Shown: in pieces, positions 53,669 through 61,537 of the stretch
How the letters are laid out: every line of letters starts with the position of its first letter
Numbering within the stretch: position 1 is the stretch's first letter
NCBI RefSeq assembly: GCF_036226745.1
Contig: NZ_CP109013.1
Location: 3,038,001-3,102,000, forward strand
Direction: 5' to 3'
Source of the DNA: Streptomyces sp. NBC_00683
Lineage (GTDB): Bacteria; Actinomycetota; Actinomycetes; Streptomycetales; Streptomycetaceae
DNA: 64,000 bases
Made by a program: the position numbers and the translations under genes
The notes under the pieces: generated by a model
Told to the model about the DNA's origin: nothing
Databases searched by the model: none
What the model saw: the letters and a program-made list of their open reading frames with translations, nothing else

Positions 53669-53872
53669 TCACCACCAGTCGGAGTCCAGTCGGCCCTCGA
53701 TCGACCGGATATGGGTGCGGGAACAGTCCTCGCAGATGTACTGGCGTCTGCCGTTCTCCACGGAGCAGATCCAGGTCACGGGTGCCGTGTCGCCATCGGC
53801 GACGACACCGCACCGGGCACATGACACCTGCCCGGCACCCGGCCGCGCCGGGTGATCAGTCTCCTCGTCCAC
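53669..53872 (-). CDS. Small zinc-ribbon-like protein
   Basis: 67 residues with two Cys pairs, CARC and CEDC, separated by about 26 residues (VSCARCGVVADGDTAP, RRQYICEDCSRTHIRSIEGRL). GTG 53872 overlaps a GAGG sequence, so the start is not certain; the frame remains open upstream to 54094. Convergent with the ABC1 gene. No function known to me. Confidence 0.72.
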   Translation of the reverse strand: MDEETDHPARPGAGQVSCARCGVVADGDTAPVTWICSVENGRRQYICEDCSRTHIRSIEGRLDSDWW

Positions 53873-54044
53873 CTCGCGACGATATCCCCGTCGGCCCGGC
53901 GGGCTCGGCACAACGCACCGCGGGGCCGGCCTGTTCGGACCGGCCCCGCGGAAGGGGTGGGGTGGCTGCGCCAGGGGCAGAGCGGTTGCCCCGGCAGCCG
54001 TGCCGCCGTCGCGCGGCGGCCACATCGTGCTGCTGGCGGCGCTG

Positions 54045-54308
54045 TTAGTGCATGACCGCCATGGCGAGCGCACGGCGGGCGCGCATCGAGGCACGCTCCG
54101 CCCGGCGCTGCATCCGCCGGGCGGCCACCAGGCGCACTGCCTGGCGATCCACCTCGGCTTCCCTCAGGCGGTCGTGCATATGCGCACGGGCCAGGGCTTC
54201 TGGGATGAGTTGCATTTCGCGGGTCCTGTTCTGACGCGAGTCGTTCGCGCCGATGATGGTGACGTCCGGGGTCGCGGAGCCGACGGGCTCCTTCGTGGGG
54301 GTGATCAT
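54045..54308 (-). CDS. Hypothetical basic protein, conserved-looking in Streptomyces
   Basis: 87 residues: N-terminal MITPTKEPVGSATPDVTIIGANDSRQ, then a strongly basic helical C-terminal half (MQLIPEALARAHMHDRLREAEVDRQAVRLVAARRMQRRAERASMRARRALAMAVMH). ATG 54308 chosen; a shorter form from the internal MQLIPEA Met is possible. Downstream of whiB7 (92-nt gap), possibly in the same transcript. No known domain. Confidence 0.68.
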   Translation of the reverse strand: MITPTKEPVGSATPDVTIIGANDSRQNRTREMQLIPEALARAHMHDRLREAEVDRQAVRLVAARRMQRRAERASMRARRALAMAVMH

Positions 54309-54400
54309 TGGTGCCTGATTTCGGGGGTCATGGGTCTGGGGACGGTCGATGGTTCCGATGCGCTTTGTTCGTGCGGGGGACATGACCCCCAGGCCGGCGG

Positions 54401-54778
54401 TCACGCCGCGACCGGGTTCTTGCGCGGACGGCCACGCGGACGCTTGCGGGCGACGACGACGCCCTGGACGAAGAGCTCGCCACCCCAGACGCCCCACGGC
54501 TCGCGACGCTCCTTGGCGCCGGCGAGACACGCCTCGACGAGCGGACAGGTCCGGCAGAGGGACTTGGCGTACTCGACGTCGGCCGGCGTCTCGGCGAAGA
54601 AGACCTCCGGGTCGTACGAACGGCAGGGGACAGGTACGCCGAGGTTCTCGATGGCGTCGTCGAGCGCGGTGAGCGCGGTGAGCGCGGTGAGCGGGGTCAA
54701 GGTGGAGTCCTCCGTGAGGCCGGGCGGCGTGATCGTGTCGGAAGGCGGTACGGACGGGGCGTGCGTCTCGGTTTGCAC
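54401..54778 (-). CDS. whiB7: WhiB7 (WblC), iron-sulfur regulator of intrinsic antibiotic resistance
   Basis: 125 residues. Four cluster Cys at 52, 75, 78 and 84 (LCRTCPLVEAC), the WhiB7 G-V-W-G-G motif in EPWGVWGGE (93-101), and a C-terminal AT-hook RKRPRGRPRK that separates WhiB7 from other Wbl proteins. It binds the sigma factor and activates resistance genes from promoters with an A/T block before the -35. GTG 54778 follows GAGGAC at 9 nt. Residues 31-39 come from a 9-bp tandem repeat (TALTALTAL). Preceded by an attenuator and a leader ORF. Confidence 0.96.
   Translation of the reverse strand: MQTETHAPSVPPSDTITPPGLTEDSTLTPLTALTALTALDDAIENLGVPVPCRSYDPEVFFAETPADVEYAKSLCRTCPLVEACLAGAKERREPWGVWGGELFVQGVVVARKRPRGRPRKNPVAA
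54662..54697. repeat. 9-bp tandem repeat in whiB7, four units
   Basis: gagcgcggt three times then gagcggggt, encoding the Leu-Thr-Ala triplets before Leu-Asp-Asp. In-frame unit length means copy-number change would not shift frame. Confidence 0.92.
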
Positions 54779-54879
54779 GGTGGTGTTGTCCTCGTCTGGT
54801 CGTGCCGGCCTGTTGGCCGGTTGGCGGCTGGTACCAGGTCCTGCTGTCCCGAGGCTCCTTCGTCTCGTCTCATCCGTTC

Positions 54880-54925
54880 GGACAAAACAAAAGGGCCGCG
54901 GATCCCGAGTGGGGTTCCGCGGCCC
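54880..54925 (-). promoter_or_regulatory. Intrinsic attenuator in the whiB7 leader
   Basis: On the minus strand: GGGCCGCGGA (54925-54916) pairs with TCCGCGGCCC (54902-54893), followed by TTTTGTTTT (54892-54884). A real T-tract is rare in this G+C-rich genome. It lies 102 nt before the whiB7 start and 24 nt after the end of the leader ORF. Known for whiB7: transcription attenuation relieved by ribosome-targeting antibiotics. Confidence 0.9.
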
Positions 54926-54949
54926 TGAAGGCGCCGGCCTGATGCTGGA

Positions 54950-55273
54950 TCAGGCTGGATCACTCCAGGGTTCAGGCCCACGGAAGGCCCACATCGTGTG
55001 GTGCTGTGTCGTCTGCTTCTTGGCTCCGGCACCGACGGCCGCAAAGGCATAGGCGCGAGCCTGTCCCTTCGCTACTGCTGCTGCCGGTGCCTCGGTCGGT
55101 CGCTCATTGCGCTCCCGGACGGGCAGGCTCGCCAGGGACAGCGGGCTGCCGACGGAGACGCCGGACACACCGGTGGTACGAAGCGAAAGTTCCGAAGAGC
55201 AGGCGAAGCCGAGCGAGCAGGCGGAGGCGACCGACGGATCGGTCATTTTGACGGTGTTGATAATGCTGATCAC
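54950..55273 (-). CDS. Leader ORF upstream of whiB7
   Basis: 107 codons from GTG 55273, with AGGAGG 8 nt upstream, the best ribosome binding site in the leader. The product starts MISIINTVKMTDPSVAS and ends WAFRGPEPWSDPA; no domain. The stop is 24 nt before the attenuator stem, so a ribosome finishing or stalling here would sit next to the hairpin. I interpret it as a regulatory translated leader; whether the full ORF or a shorter internal one is used in vivo is not decidable here. Confidence 0.7.
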   Translation of the reverse strand: MISIINTVKMTDPSVASACSLGFACSSELSLRTTGVSGVSVGSPLSLASLPVRERNERPTEAPAAAVAKGQARAYAFAAVGAGAKKQTTQHHTMWAFRGPEPWSDPA

Positions 55274-55301
55274 AGGAATCGCCTCCTCTCGGCGTCTCAG
55301 G

Positions 55302-55321
55302 GGACCGGCCGGGGCCGGTCC
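55302..55321 (-). promoter_or_regulatory. Hairpin in the whiB7 5' leader before the leader ORF
   Basis: GGACCGGC/GCCGGTCC inverted repeat, 8-bp stem with 4-nt loop, about 11 nt upstream of the AGGAGG that serves the leader ORF. May protect the 5' end or modulate initiation. Confidence 0.5.
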
Positions 55322-55386
55322 TGCGTATTCGGATAAGTACAGCACGGAATCAGGGCTTCAGAGAAGTCGCTGTTCCCGTGGTTAAG

Positions 55387-55426
55387 AACCTATGGTGATG
55401 ACTGCTGCGGGCGCAAACTATTTTTT
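55387..55426 (-). promoter_or_regulatory. whiB7 promoter with A/T-rich WhiB7 box
   Basis: On the minus strand: AAAAAATAGT (55426-55417) directly before -35 TTGCGC (55416-55411), 18-nt spacer, -10 TAGGTT (55392-55387). A/T block next to the -35 is the signature of WhiB7-activated promoters and fits autoregulation. The leader to the whiB7 start is then about 600 nt. Confidence 0.78.
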
Positions 55427-55439
55427 CGACGAGTTTTCC

Positions 55440-57662
55440 TCACACGTCGTCATCGCCCGCTCCTGGCTCCGGTTCCAGCGTCCGACCTGCACAGATGTCG
55501 AGCACATCCGCTCCGAAGCGGGTCAGCTTCCGGTTGCCGACACCGGCGATGACGACCAGCTCCCCCTCGGTGTCCGGCACCCTCTCGGCGATCGCCATCA
55601 GCGTCTTGTCCGTGAACACGCAGTACGCGGGCTGGCCGATCTCCTTCGCCCGGTCCGCACGCCACTGCCTCAGCCGCTCGTACAGCCCCTCGTCCATGTC
55701 CGACGGGCAGTCCTCGCAGCGCATCAGCTTCATCTCGCCGGCTTCGGTGAGGGTCTTGCCGCAGACCCGGCACAGCACCGGCCCGCGGCGCCTGGGCCGG
55801 GCCGCAGCCCCGGAACCTCCGCTGCCCGTGCCCGTGGCCGAGCCGCGGTCGATGCCTCCGCCGCCCCCCGCGCCGCCCCGTGTGCCGAAGGCGGCCGATC
55901 CGGGCCGCAGTCCGTTCAGGAATCGGGTCGGCCGACGGCCGCCGCGGCCACCCGGCGAGCGGGACAGGGCCCAGGACAGCGAGAGGTGGAAGCGGGCCCG
56001 GGTGACACCGACGTACAGCAGCCGGCGTTCCTCCTCGACCTGCTCATCGGTCTTGGCGTAGGCGATCGGCATCATGCCCTCGGTGAGCCCGACCAGGAAG
56101 GCGGCGTCCCACTCCAGCCCCTTCGCCGAGTGCAGCGAAGCCAGCGTGACGCCCTGGACCGTGGGGGCGTGCTGGGCGGCGGCCCGTTCGTCGAGCTCTG
56201 CCACGAGGTCGGAGAGCGTCGCTCCCGGCTTGGCCTGTTCGAAATCCTCGGCCAGACGCACCAGAGCGGCCAGCGACTCCCAGCGGTCCCGGACCGCACC
56301 CGAACCGTTGGGCGGCTTGGAGGTCCACCCCTTGGTGGAGAGCACGGCCCGCACCTCGGAGGGCAGTCCCTCGGCTCCGTCGAGCAAGGAGTCGTTGCCC
56401 CCGGCGCGGGCGGCGCCGCGCAGGGCGACGCCCGCCTCCCGTACCTCCGCGCGGTCGAAGAAGCGCTCCGCGCCGCGCAGCTGGTAGGGCACACCGGCGT
56501 CGGCGAGGGCCTGCTCGTAGACCTCGGACTGGGAATTGACCCGGTACAGCACGGCGATCTCGCCGGCCGGGACACCCGCGGCGATCAGGTCACGGATCCG
56601 CCGGGCGGTGCCCTCGGCCTCCGCGGGCTCGTCCGCGTACTCCGTGTAGGAGGGCTCGGGGCCCTTCTCGCGCTGCGAGACCAGCTCGAGCCGGTGCTCG
56701 GCCGCCCTGCCGCTGGCCTGGCTCAGCAGTCCGTTGGCCAGATGGACGACCTGCGGGGTGGAGCGGTAGTCCCGCACCAGCTTGACCACCGTCGCGTTCG
56801 GGTGGCGGGTGCGGAAGTTCAGCAGGTGGTCGGGGGTCGCCCCGGTGAAGGAGTAGATCGTCTGGCTGGCGTCACCGACGACGCACAGGTTGTCCCGGTC
56901 GCCGAGCCAGAGGTCGAGGAGCCGCTGCTGGAGCGGGCTGACGTCCTGGTACTCGTCGACGACGAAGTGCTGGTACTGGGTGCGCACGTGTTCGGCGATG
57001 TCGTGCCGGTCCTGGAGGATGCCGACGGTGAGAAGCAGCACATCCTCGAAGTCGATCACCGAGCGGTCGCGCTTGAGCTGCTCGTACATCGCGTAGATCT
57101 GTGACAGCTCGGCAGGATCACGCGGGGCGTCGCGCTGGGTCTTGGCGACCGCGGCCGGGTAGTCGGCGGGCACGGTCTGGGTGACCTTGGCCCACTCGAT
57201 CTCGCTCGTGGTGTCGCGCAGCTCGTTGCGGTCGAGCCGGACGCCGCAGCGGGCCGCCGCCTCGGCGACGAGCTGGACCTTGCGCTCCACCAGCCGCGGC
57301 AGCGCACCACCGACTGCTTTCGGCCAGAAGTACTGGAGCTGGCGCAGGGCGGCGGAGTGGAACGTCCGCGCCTGCACACCGGTCGCGCCGAGCTGGCGGA
57401 GCCTGCCCCGCATCTCGCCGGCGGCGCGGTTGGTGAAGGTGACGGCGAGCACGGTCGTCGGCTGGAGAATCCCGGCCCGGACCCCGTAGGCGATGCGATG
57501 CGTGATGGCTCGCGTCTTCCCCGTACCGGCTCCGGCCAGCACGCACACGGGTCCGGCGAGGGCCAGCGCGACCTCGCGCTGCTCCGGGTCGAGCCCGTCG
57601 AGCACGGCGTCCGCGGACTCGGGAACCTGCGGGAAAAGGGTGGAATGCGTTGCTGCTGTCAC
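55440..57662 (-). CDS. uvrD2: UvrD2-type superfamily I DNA helicase with tetracysteine motif and HRDC domain
   Basis: 740 residues. Motif I GAGTGKT (about 43-49), FTNRAAGEMRGRL (Ia), DEYQDVSP (II), GDASQTIYSF (III), TLASLHSAKGLEWD (V) and LLYVGVTRAR (VI). After a Gly-rich spacer come CRVCGK and CEDC (four Cys) and a C-terminal HRDC domain (LYERLRQWRADRAKEIGQPAYCVFTDKTLMAIAERVP). That is the mycobacterial UvrD2 layout. DNA repair motor, 3'-5' expected. GTG 57662. The whiB7 promoter starts 14 nt after its stop. Confidence 0.94.
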   Translation of the reverse strand: MTAATHSTLFPQVPESADAVLDGLDPEQREVALALAGPVCVLAGAGTGKTRAITHRIAYGVRAGILQPTTVLAVTFTNRAAGEMRGRLRQLGATGVQARTFHSAALRQLQYFWPKAVGGALPRLVERKVQLVAEAAARCGVRLDRNELRDTTSEIEWAKVTQTVPADYPAAVAKTQRDAPRDPAELSQIYAMYEQLKRDRSVIDFEDVLLLTVGILQDRHDIAEHVRTQYQHFVVDEYQDVSPLQQRLLDLWLGDRDNLCVVGDASQTIYSFTGATPDHLLNFRTRHPNATVVKLVRDYRSTPQVVHLANGLLSQASGRAAEHRLELVSQREKGPEPSYTEYADEPAEAEGTARRIRDLIAAGVPAGEIAVLYRVNSQSEVYEQALADAGVPYQLRGAERFFDRAEVREAGVALRGAARAGGNDSLLDGAEGLPSEVRAVLSTKGWTSKPPNGSGAVRDRWESLAALVRLAEDFEQAKPGATLSDLVAELDERAAAQHAPTVQGVTLASLHSAKGLEWDAAFLVGLTEGMMPIAYAKTDEQVEEERRLLYVGVTRARFHLSLSWALSRSPGGRGGRRPTRFLNGLRPGSAAFGTRGGAGGGGGIDRGSATGTGSGGSGAAARPRRRGPVLCRVCGKTLTEAGEMKLMRCEDCPSDMDEGLYERLRQWRADRAKEIGQPAYCVFTDKTLMAIAERVPDTEGELVVIAGVGNRKLTRFGADVLDICAGRTLEPEPGAGDDDV

Positions 57663-57748
57663 CCCGCCATGCTGCCAGGTCGCAGGGGGCCGGTGCGGAA
57701 GTTGTCCACAGGGGGTGCCGTTTGTCGTACTGATACGGGTGCGGTCGC

Positions 57749-57775
57749 GGGAATGGCGGCCGGGTCCCGTACGTT
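57749..57775 (+). promoter_or_regulatory. SigR-dependent promoter of mycoredoxin
   Basis: GGGAAT (57749-57754), exactly 18 nt, GTT (57773-57775): same consensus as at sigR. Transcription would start near 57783, about 70 nt before the mrx1 start. Confidence 0.88.
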
Positions 57776-57853
57776 CCCTGCATGCGGGAAGGTACGGGAA
57801 CGTGTTCTTTCCGCCTTCCAGCGAGACGGACGAGACAAGGGAGCACCAGCGAC

Positions 57854-58096
57854 ATGCCGGGCACTGTGACGATGTACAGCACCACGTGGTGCGGCTACTG
57901 CCGCCGGCTCAAGGGCCAGATGGACCGCGAAGGCATCGCGTACACCGAGGTCAACATCGAGCAGGACCCGGATTCGGCAGCGTTTGTCGAGAAGGCGAAT
58001 GGCGGAAACCAGACGGTTCCGACCGTGCTCTTCCCCGACGGTTCGACGCTGACGAACCCCTCGCTGGCCCAGGTCAAGCAGAAGATCGGCGCCTGA
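57854..58096 (+). CDS. mrx1: Mycoredoxin (glutaredoxin-like, mycothiol-dependent)
   Basis: 80 residues. Redox motif WCGYC (Cys13/Cys16) in TMYSTTWCGYCRRLKGQMDREGI, cis-Pro in NQTVPTVLFPDG. The CGYC and length are those of actinobacterial Mrx1, which reduces mixed disulfides with mycothiol. ATG 57854 (MPGTVTMYS) chosen; an upstream ATG (57782) falls at the predicted transcript start. Divergent from uvrD2, as in mycobacteria. Preceded by a SigR promoter sequence. Confidence 0.93.
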   Translation: MPGTVTMYSTTWCGYCRRLKGQMDREGIAYTEVNIEQDPDSAAFVEKANGGNQTVPTVLFPDGSTLTNPSLAQVKQKIGA

Positions 58097-58106
58097 CGCA
58101 GAGACG

Positions 58107-58149
58107 CATGGCGACGGCCCCGAGCTGAAGCTCCGGGGCCGTCGCCATG
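58107..58149 (+). terminator. Terminator after mrx1
   Basis: CATGGCGACGGCCCCG pairs with CGGGGCCGTCGCCATG, with an inner AGC/GCT extension and a bulged C. 10 nt after the stop. Confidence 0.9.
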
Positions 58150-58230
58150 CCTGCGTGCTGCCTGCCTGCTCCTGCTGCCTGCCCGCGGGCTACCTGCCTG
58201 CGTGCCGCGTGCCTGCCGGCGAGTCCTGCC
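58149..58230. repeat. CTGC-rich low-complexity tract
   Basis: About 80 bp built of gcctgc/ctgcctgc and cgtgc units (gcctgcgtgctgcctgcctg...). No gene on either strand; it lies between mrx1 and the convergent pseudo-protease gene. Confidence 0.8.
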
Positions 58231-58248
58231 GGCCGCACTGCGCGCGGA

Positions 58249-59055
58249 TCACTGACGGCGGGGACGCCTGCGCCACCAGCTCGGCCGTCGTCCTGCTTCC
58301 TGGTAGCGGCCCGGCTCCGAGTCCGGCTCCGGGCCCGCATCGTCCGCCAGCTCCCGCACGGCGGTCCTGATGCGGTCGAAGGTCGCTATCCGGTTCTGCT
58401 TCTCACCGGGCAGGACGACTCCGACACAGACCAGCTTGAGCCTGCCGCCTCCGAGCTCGGTCCCCACGAAGACCGGCGCACCGGCGCACCCCTCCGGCAC
58501 GGTGGAACCCCAGTGGACGCTGCCGTCGGTCCCGCGTGCCACCTCGCCCACGACGACGGCCATCAGCCTCTCTCCCCGCGTCTCCCCCACGTCGTGGCCC
58601 AGGATGTAGGCGGGCTGTGGTTCGGCACCGATCCGCGCGATGTCCTCGTCGTTCGCGGCGAGACCGTCCGTGATCTCGTCGGTCGCCCAGCTCCAGCCCT
58701 TGCGGGTGCCGTGGGCATGCAGCCCGGCCGTGGGCAGCACGGCGACGCCCAGGTCCCCGAGGACGGTCCACCCGTCGGCGAAGTCCGTCATGAGGAGCTT
58801 CTCCGCGCTCATCACGGGGTCGCACAGTTCGGGTCGCAGCGTCAGCTCGCCCAGGTCGTACCGCGTCAACTCCGCAGCCGTCACGAGGTACTGGCTGATG
58901 ACCTCGGAGTCGGCCGTGGAGTCGATGAGGTCGTTGAACCAGAAGGCCGTTCCGTGGTGCCGGTCCGTGTTCGCCTGCTTGAACGCCAGAGTCGAGCGTC
59001 CGGCGTTGGCCGTGATGGCGTTGATGGTCGCGTGGTGGACGCTCGGTTCGGACAT
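58249..59055 (-). CDS. Trypsin-like peptidase-fold protein lacking catalytic His and Ser
   Basis: 268 residues, no signal peptide. Matches the trypsin-like domain in order: QYLVTAAELTRY (position of the catalytic His is Glu62), LGDLGVAVLP (Asp101 retained), and EGCAGAPVF where the usual G-x-S-G-x-P has Ala191 for Ser. Basic C-terminal tail (RPSWWRRRPRRQ). Located after nudC on the same strand (85-nt gap). I interpret it as a pseudo-protease, perhaps a binding or sensor domain. The family call is mine from motif spacing; it could be annotated as hypothetical. Confidence 0.72.
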   Translation of the reverse strand: MSEPSVHHATINAITANAGRSTLAFKQANTDRHHGTAFWFNDLIDSTADSEVISQYLVTAAELTRYDLGELTLRPELCDPVMSAEKLLMTDFADGWTVLGDLGVAVLPTAGLHAHGTRKGWSWATDEITDGLAANDEDIARIGAEPQPAYILGHDVGETRGERLMAVVVGEVARGTDGSVHWGSTVPEGCAGAPVFVGTELGGGRLKLVCVGVVLPGEKQNRIATFDRIRTAVRELADDAGPEPDSEPGRYQEAGRRPSWWRRRPRRQ

Positions 59056-59140
59056 GGCCGGGGACTCTACCGAGAGCGTCCCTGTACACGTCACACGGGG
59101 TGCCGCGTCTTGCCGCCGCACCCCGCCCGCGTACCCGCCG

Positions 59141-60088
59141 TCAGCCGGCGCCGCCCGGCCTCGGGAGTGGCTTGCCGTACCAGAGCTCGATCAGGCGCGC
59201 GGCGATCGAGATCCCGAACGGGGGCAGGACCTCGCCCGACTCGAAGGCGGCCGTCAGGTCCTCGCGGGAGAACCAGCGGGCCTCCTCGATCTCCTCGCCG
59301 TCCACGTTGATCTCCGAGGAGGTGGCGCGTGCCATGAATCCGAGCATCAGGCTGGACGGGAACGGCCAGGGCTGGCTGGCGATGTACTCGACCTCGCCGA
59401 CGGTGACGCCCGCCTCCTCGAACACTTCGCGGGCCACGGACTGCTCGATCGACTCGCCCGGCTCGACGAAGCCCGCGAGCGTCGAGAAGCGTCCCTCCGG
59501 CCAGTGCACCTGGCGGCCCAGCAGGGCCCGGTCCTGGTCGTCGGTGACCAGCATGATCACCGCGGGGTCGGTGCGCGGGTAGTGCTCGGCGCCGCAGGCC
59601 TGGCAGCGGCGGATGTGGCCGGCTGCCGCGATGACGGTGCGCTCGCCGCAGCGTGAGCAGAAGCGGTGCAGCCGCTGCCAGTTCTCCAGGGCCACGGCGT
59701 GCACCATGAGCCCCGCGTCCCGCGCGCCCAGGAGCAGCCCCGCCTCGCGCAGGCCGGCAGGACGGGCGGACTGGTCCATGCGGCCCGGCAGGGAGTCCTT
59801 CTGGAGGGCGAAGTAGCGCACACCCTCCTCGTCGGTCCCGAGGAAGTAGCGGTGGGTCTCGGTGAGCGGCGCCTCGAAGGACGGGGTCATGACGAGCTCG
59901 GTGCCGCCGTCCGGGGTGTCGTCGATCAGCGCCTGCCCGCCCGATACGACGAAGACTCTGGTCGTCGGGTGGCTCCAGGCCGCGGCGAGCCAGGCCTCGT
60001 CGAGCCTGTGGTGCGCGGAGCGGTCGATGCCGCTGGGCGCGGTGAGGCCGATCGGACGGTCAGCGGTGGCGTTGTCGAAGGTGCTCAC
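59141..60088 (-). CDS. nudC: NudC, NAD(+) diphosphatase / mRNA NAD-decapping Nudix enzyme
   Basis: 315 residues. Zinc ribbon FCSRCGERT...RRCQACGAEHYPRTDPAVI, Nudix box GFVEPGESIEQSVAREVFEEAGV, and the NADH-pyrophosphatase tag SQPWPFPSSLMLGF. All key residues present. Cleaves NAD(H) to NMN and AMP and may decap NAD-RNA. GTG 60088. 44 nt downstream of the M20 dipeptidase gene, probably co-transcribed. Positional match to mycobacterial Rv3199c. Confidence 0.95.
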   Translation of the reverse strand: MSTFDNATADRPIGLTAPSGIDRSAHHRLDEAWLAAAWSHPTTRVFVVSGGQALIDDTPDGGTELVMTPSFEAPLTETHRYFLGTDEEGVRYFALQKDSLPGRMDQSARPAGLREAGLLLGARDAGLMVHAVALENWQRLHRFCSRCGERTVIAAAGHIRRCQACGAEHYPRTDPAVIMLVTDDQDRALLGRQVHWPEGRFSTLAGFVEPGESIEQSVAREVFEEAGVTVGEVEYIASQPWPFPSSLMLGFMARATSSEINVDGEEIEEARWFSREDLTAAFESGEVLPPFGISIAARLIELWYGKPLPRPGGAG

Positions 60089-60132
60089 AGGTGCTTCCTA
60101 CTCCCCCGGGGGTGGATCGGGTGATCAGAGAT

Positions 60133-61527
60133 TCAGCGTGGTGCCGCGGCCAGTTCGCCCCACAGATGGGCGGCGGTCTCCACGCCCTTGAGGAGGAGGT
60201 CGATCTCGACCTTCTCGTCGGGGCCGTGCCAGCCGTCGGACGGTACGGAGATGCCCAGGAAGAGGACGGGTGCGCCGAGCACGTCCTGCAGGTCGGCGGC
60301 GGGGCCCGAGCCTCCTTCGCGGGTGAAGAGGATCTTCTTCCCGAAGGCCCGCCCCATGGCACGGGCCACTGCCTGGAGGGCGGGGTGGTCCAGCGGGGTC
60401 AGGCAGGGGCGGGTGGCGGGGGCGAAGGTGATCCGGTGGCGGATGCCGGCCGGGATCTGTTCCTCGGCCCACTTGCGGACCATCTGCTGGACGCGCTCCG
60501 GATCCTGGCCTGCGACGAGCCGGAAGCTCAGCTTCACCAGGGCGGACGAGGGGATGACCGTCTTGCTGCCCGCCCCCTGGTAGCCGCCGCCGATGCCGTT
60601 GACCTCGGCGGTGGGACGCGCCCAGATGCGTTCCAGGGTGGTGTACCCGGCCTCGCCCGCGGTGGCCTGCGAAGCGGCGGTGCGCAGCCAGGTGGCCTCG
60701 TCGAAGGGCAGCTCGGCGAAGAGGGCGCGCTCGGTGTCGGTGAGTTCGGCCACGCCGTCGTAGAACCCTGGGACCGCGACCCGTCCCTGGGTGTCGTGGA
60801 GCGCGGCGACGAGGCGGGCCACGGCGGTCGCGGGGTTGGGCACGGCGCCGCCGAACGATCCGGAGTGGATGTCGTGGCCCGGGCCGTGCAGCTCGATCTC
60901 GCATTCGGCGAGGCCGCGCATTCCGGTGCAGACGGTCGGGGTGTTCTCGTCCCACATGCCGGTGTCGGAGACGATCACGACGTCGGCGGCGAGGCGGCCC
61001 GCACGCTGTTCGGCCAGGGCGCGGAAGTGCGGGGAGCCGGACTCCTCCTCGCCCTCGACGAGGAGCTTGAGATGCACGGCGGGGGTGGTGCGGCCGGTTG
61101 CCGCGAGGTGCGCCCTGACGCCGAGCGTGTGGAAGAACACCTGGCCCTTGTCGTCGGCCGCGCCGCGTCCGTACATCCTGCCGTCGCGGATCACCGGTTC
61201 GAAGGGGTCGGTGTGCCAGCCGTCCTCGCGGGCCGCGGGCTGCACGTCGTGGTGGCCGTAGACGAGGACGACCGGTGCGTCCGGGTCGTCGGACGGCCAC
61301 TCGGCGAAGACGGCCGGGGCGCCGGGCGTCTCCCAGATCTCGGTGACGGGGAATCCGGTCTGCGCGAACTTGTCCTTGAGCCACTCGGCACTGCGCCGTA
61401 CGTCTCCGTCGTGCTCCGGCTGTGCGGATACGGACGGGATGCGCAGCCACTCGGCGAGGTCGTCGAGGAAGGCTGTGCGGTGCTGCTCGGTGTACGTACG
61501 GACGGCGCTGTCCGGGGTGTCGCTCAT
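60133..61527 (-). CDS. M20 family dipeptidase
   Basis: 464 residues. Metal site residues: VLVYGHHDVQPA, GRGAADDKGQVFFH (bridging Asp), LLVEGEEESGSP (catalytic Glu-Glu), VIVSDTGMW, and C-terminal FLGISVPSDGWHGPDEKVE with His. Pattern is that of carnosinase/CNDP-like cytosolic dipeptidases. 10 nt after the AdnB-like stop, so part of the same operon. ATG 61527. Confidence 0.94.
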   Translation of the reverse strand: MSDTPDSAVRTYTEQHRTAFLDDLAEWLRIPSVSAQPEHDGDVRRSAEWLKDKFAQTGFPVTEIWETPGAPAVFAEWPSDDPDAPVVLVYGHHDVQPAAREDGWHTDPFEPVIRDGRMYGRGAADDKGQVFFHTLGVRAHLAATGRTTPAVHLKLLVEGEEESGSPHFRALAEQRAGRLAADVVIVSDTGMWDENTPTVCTGMRGLAECEIELHGPGHDIHSGSFGGAVPNPATAVARLVAALHDTQGRVAVPGFYDGVAELTDTERALFAELPFDEATWLRTAASQATAGEAGYTTLERIWARPTAEVNGIGGGYQGAGSKTVIPSSALVKLSFRLVAGQDPERVQQMVRKWAEEQIPAGIRHRITFAPATRPCLTPLDHPALQAVARAMGRAFGKKILFTREGGSGPAADLQDVLGAPVLFLGISVPSDGWHGPDEKVEIDLLLKGVETAAHLWGELAAAPR

Positions 61528-61537
61528 GGTCCTGAGC

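Noticed and set aside
55274..55440. SigR promoter for whiB7
   Set aside because: The minus strand has GGGAAC but no GTT at 18-19 nt; only a housekeeping-type promoter with an A/T block is supported.
57663..57748. SigR promoter reading toward uvrD2
   Set aside because: No aac-N18-attcc on the plus strand in this interval.
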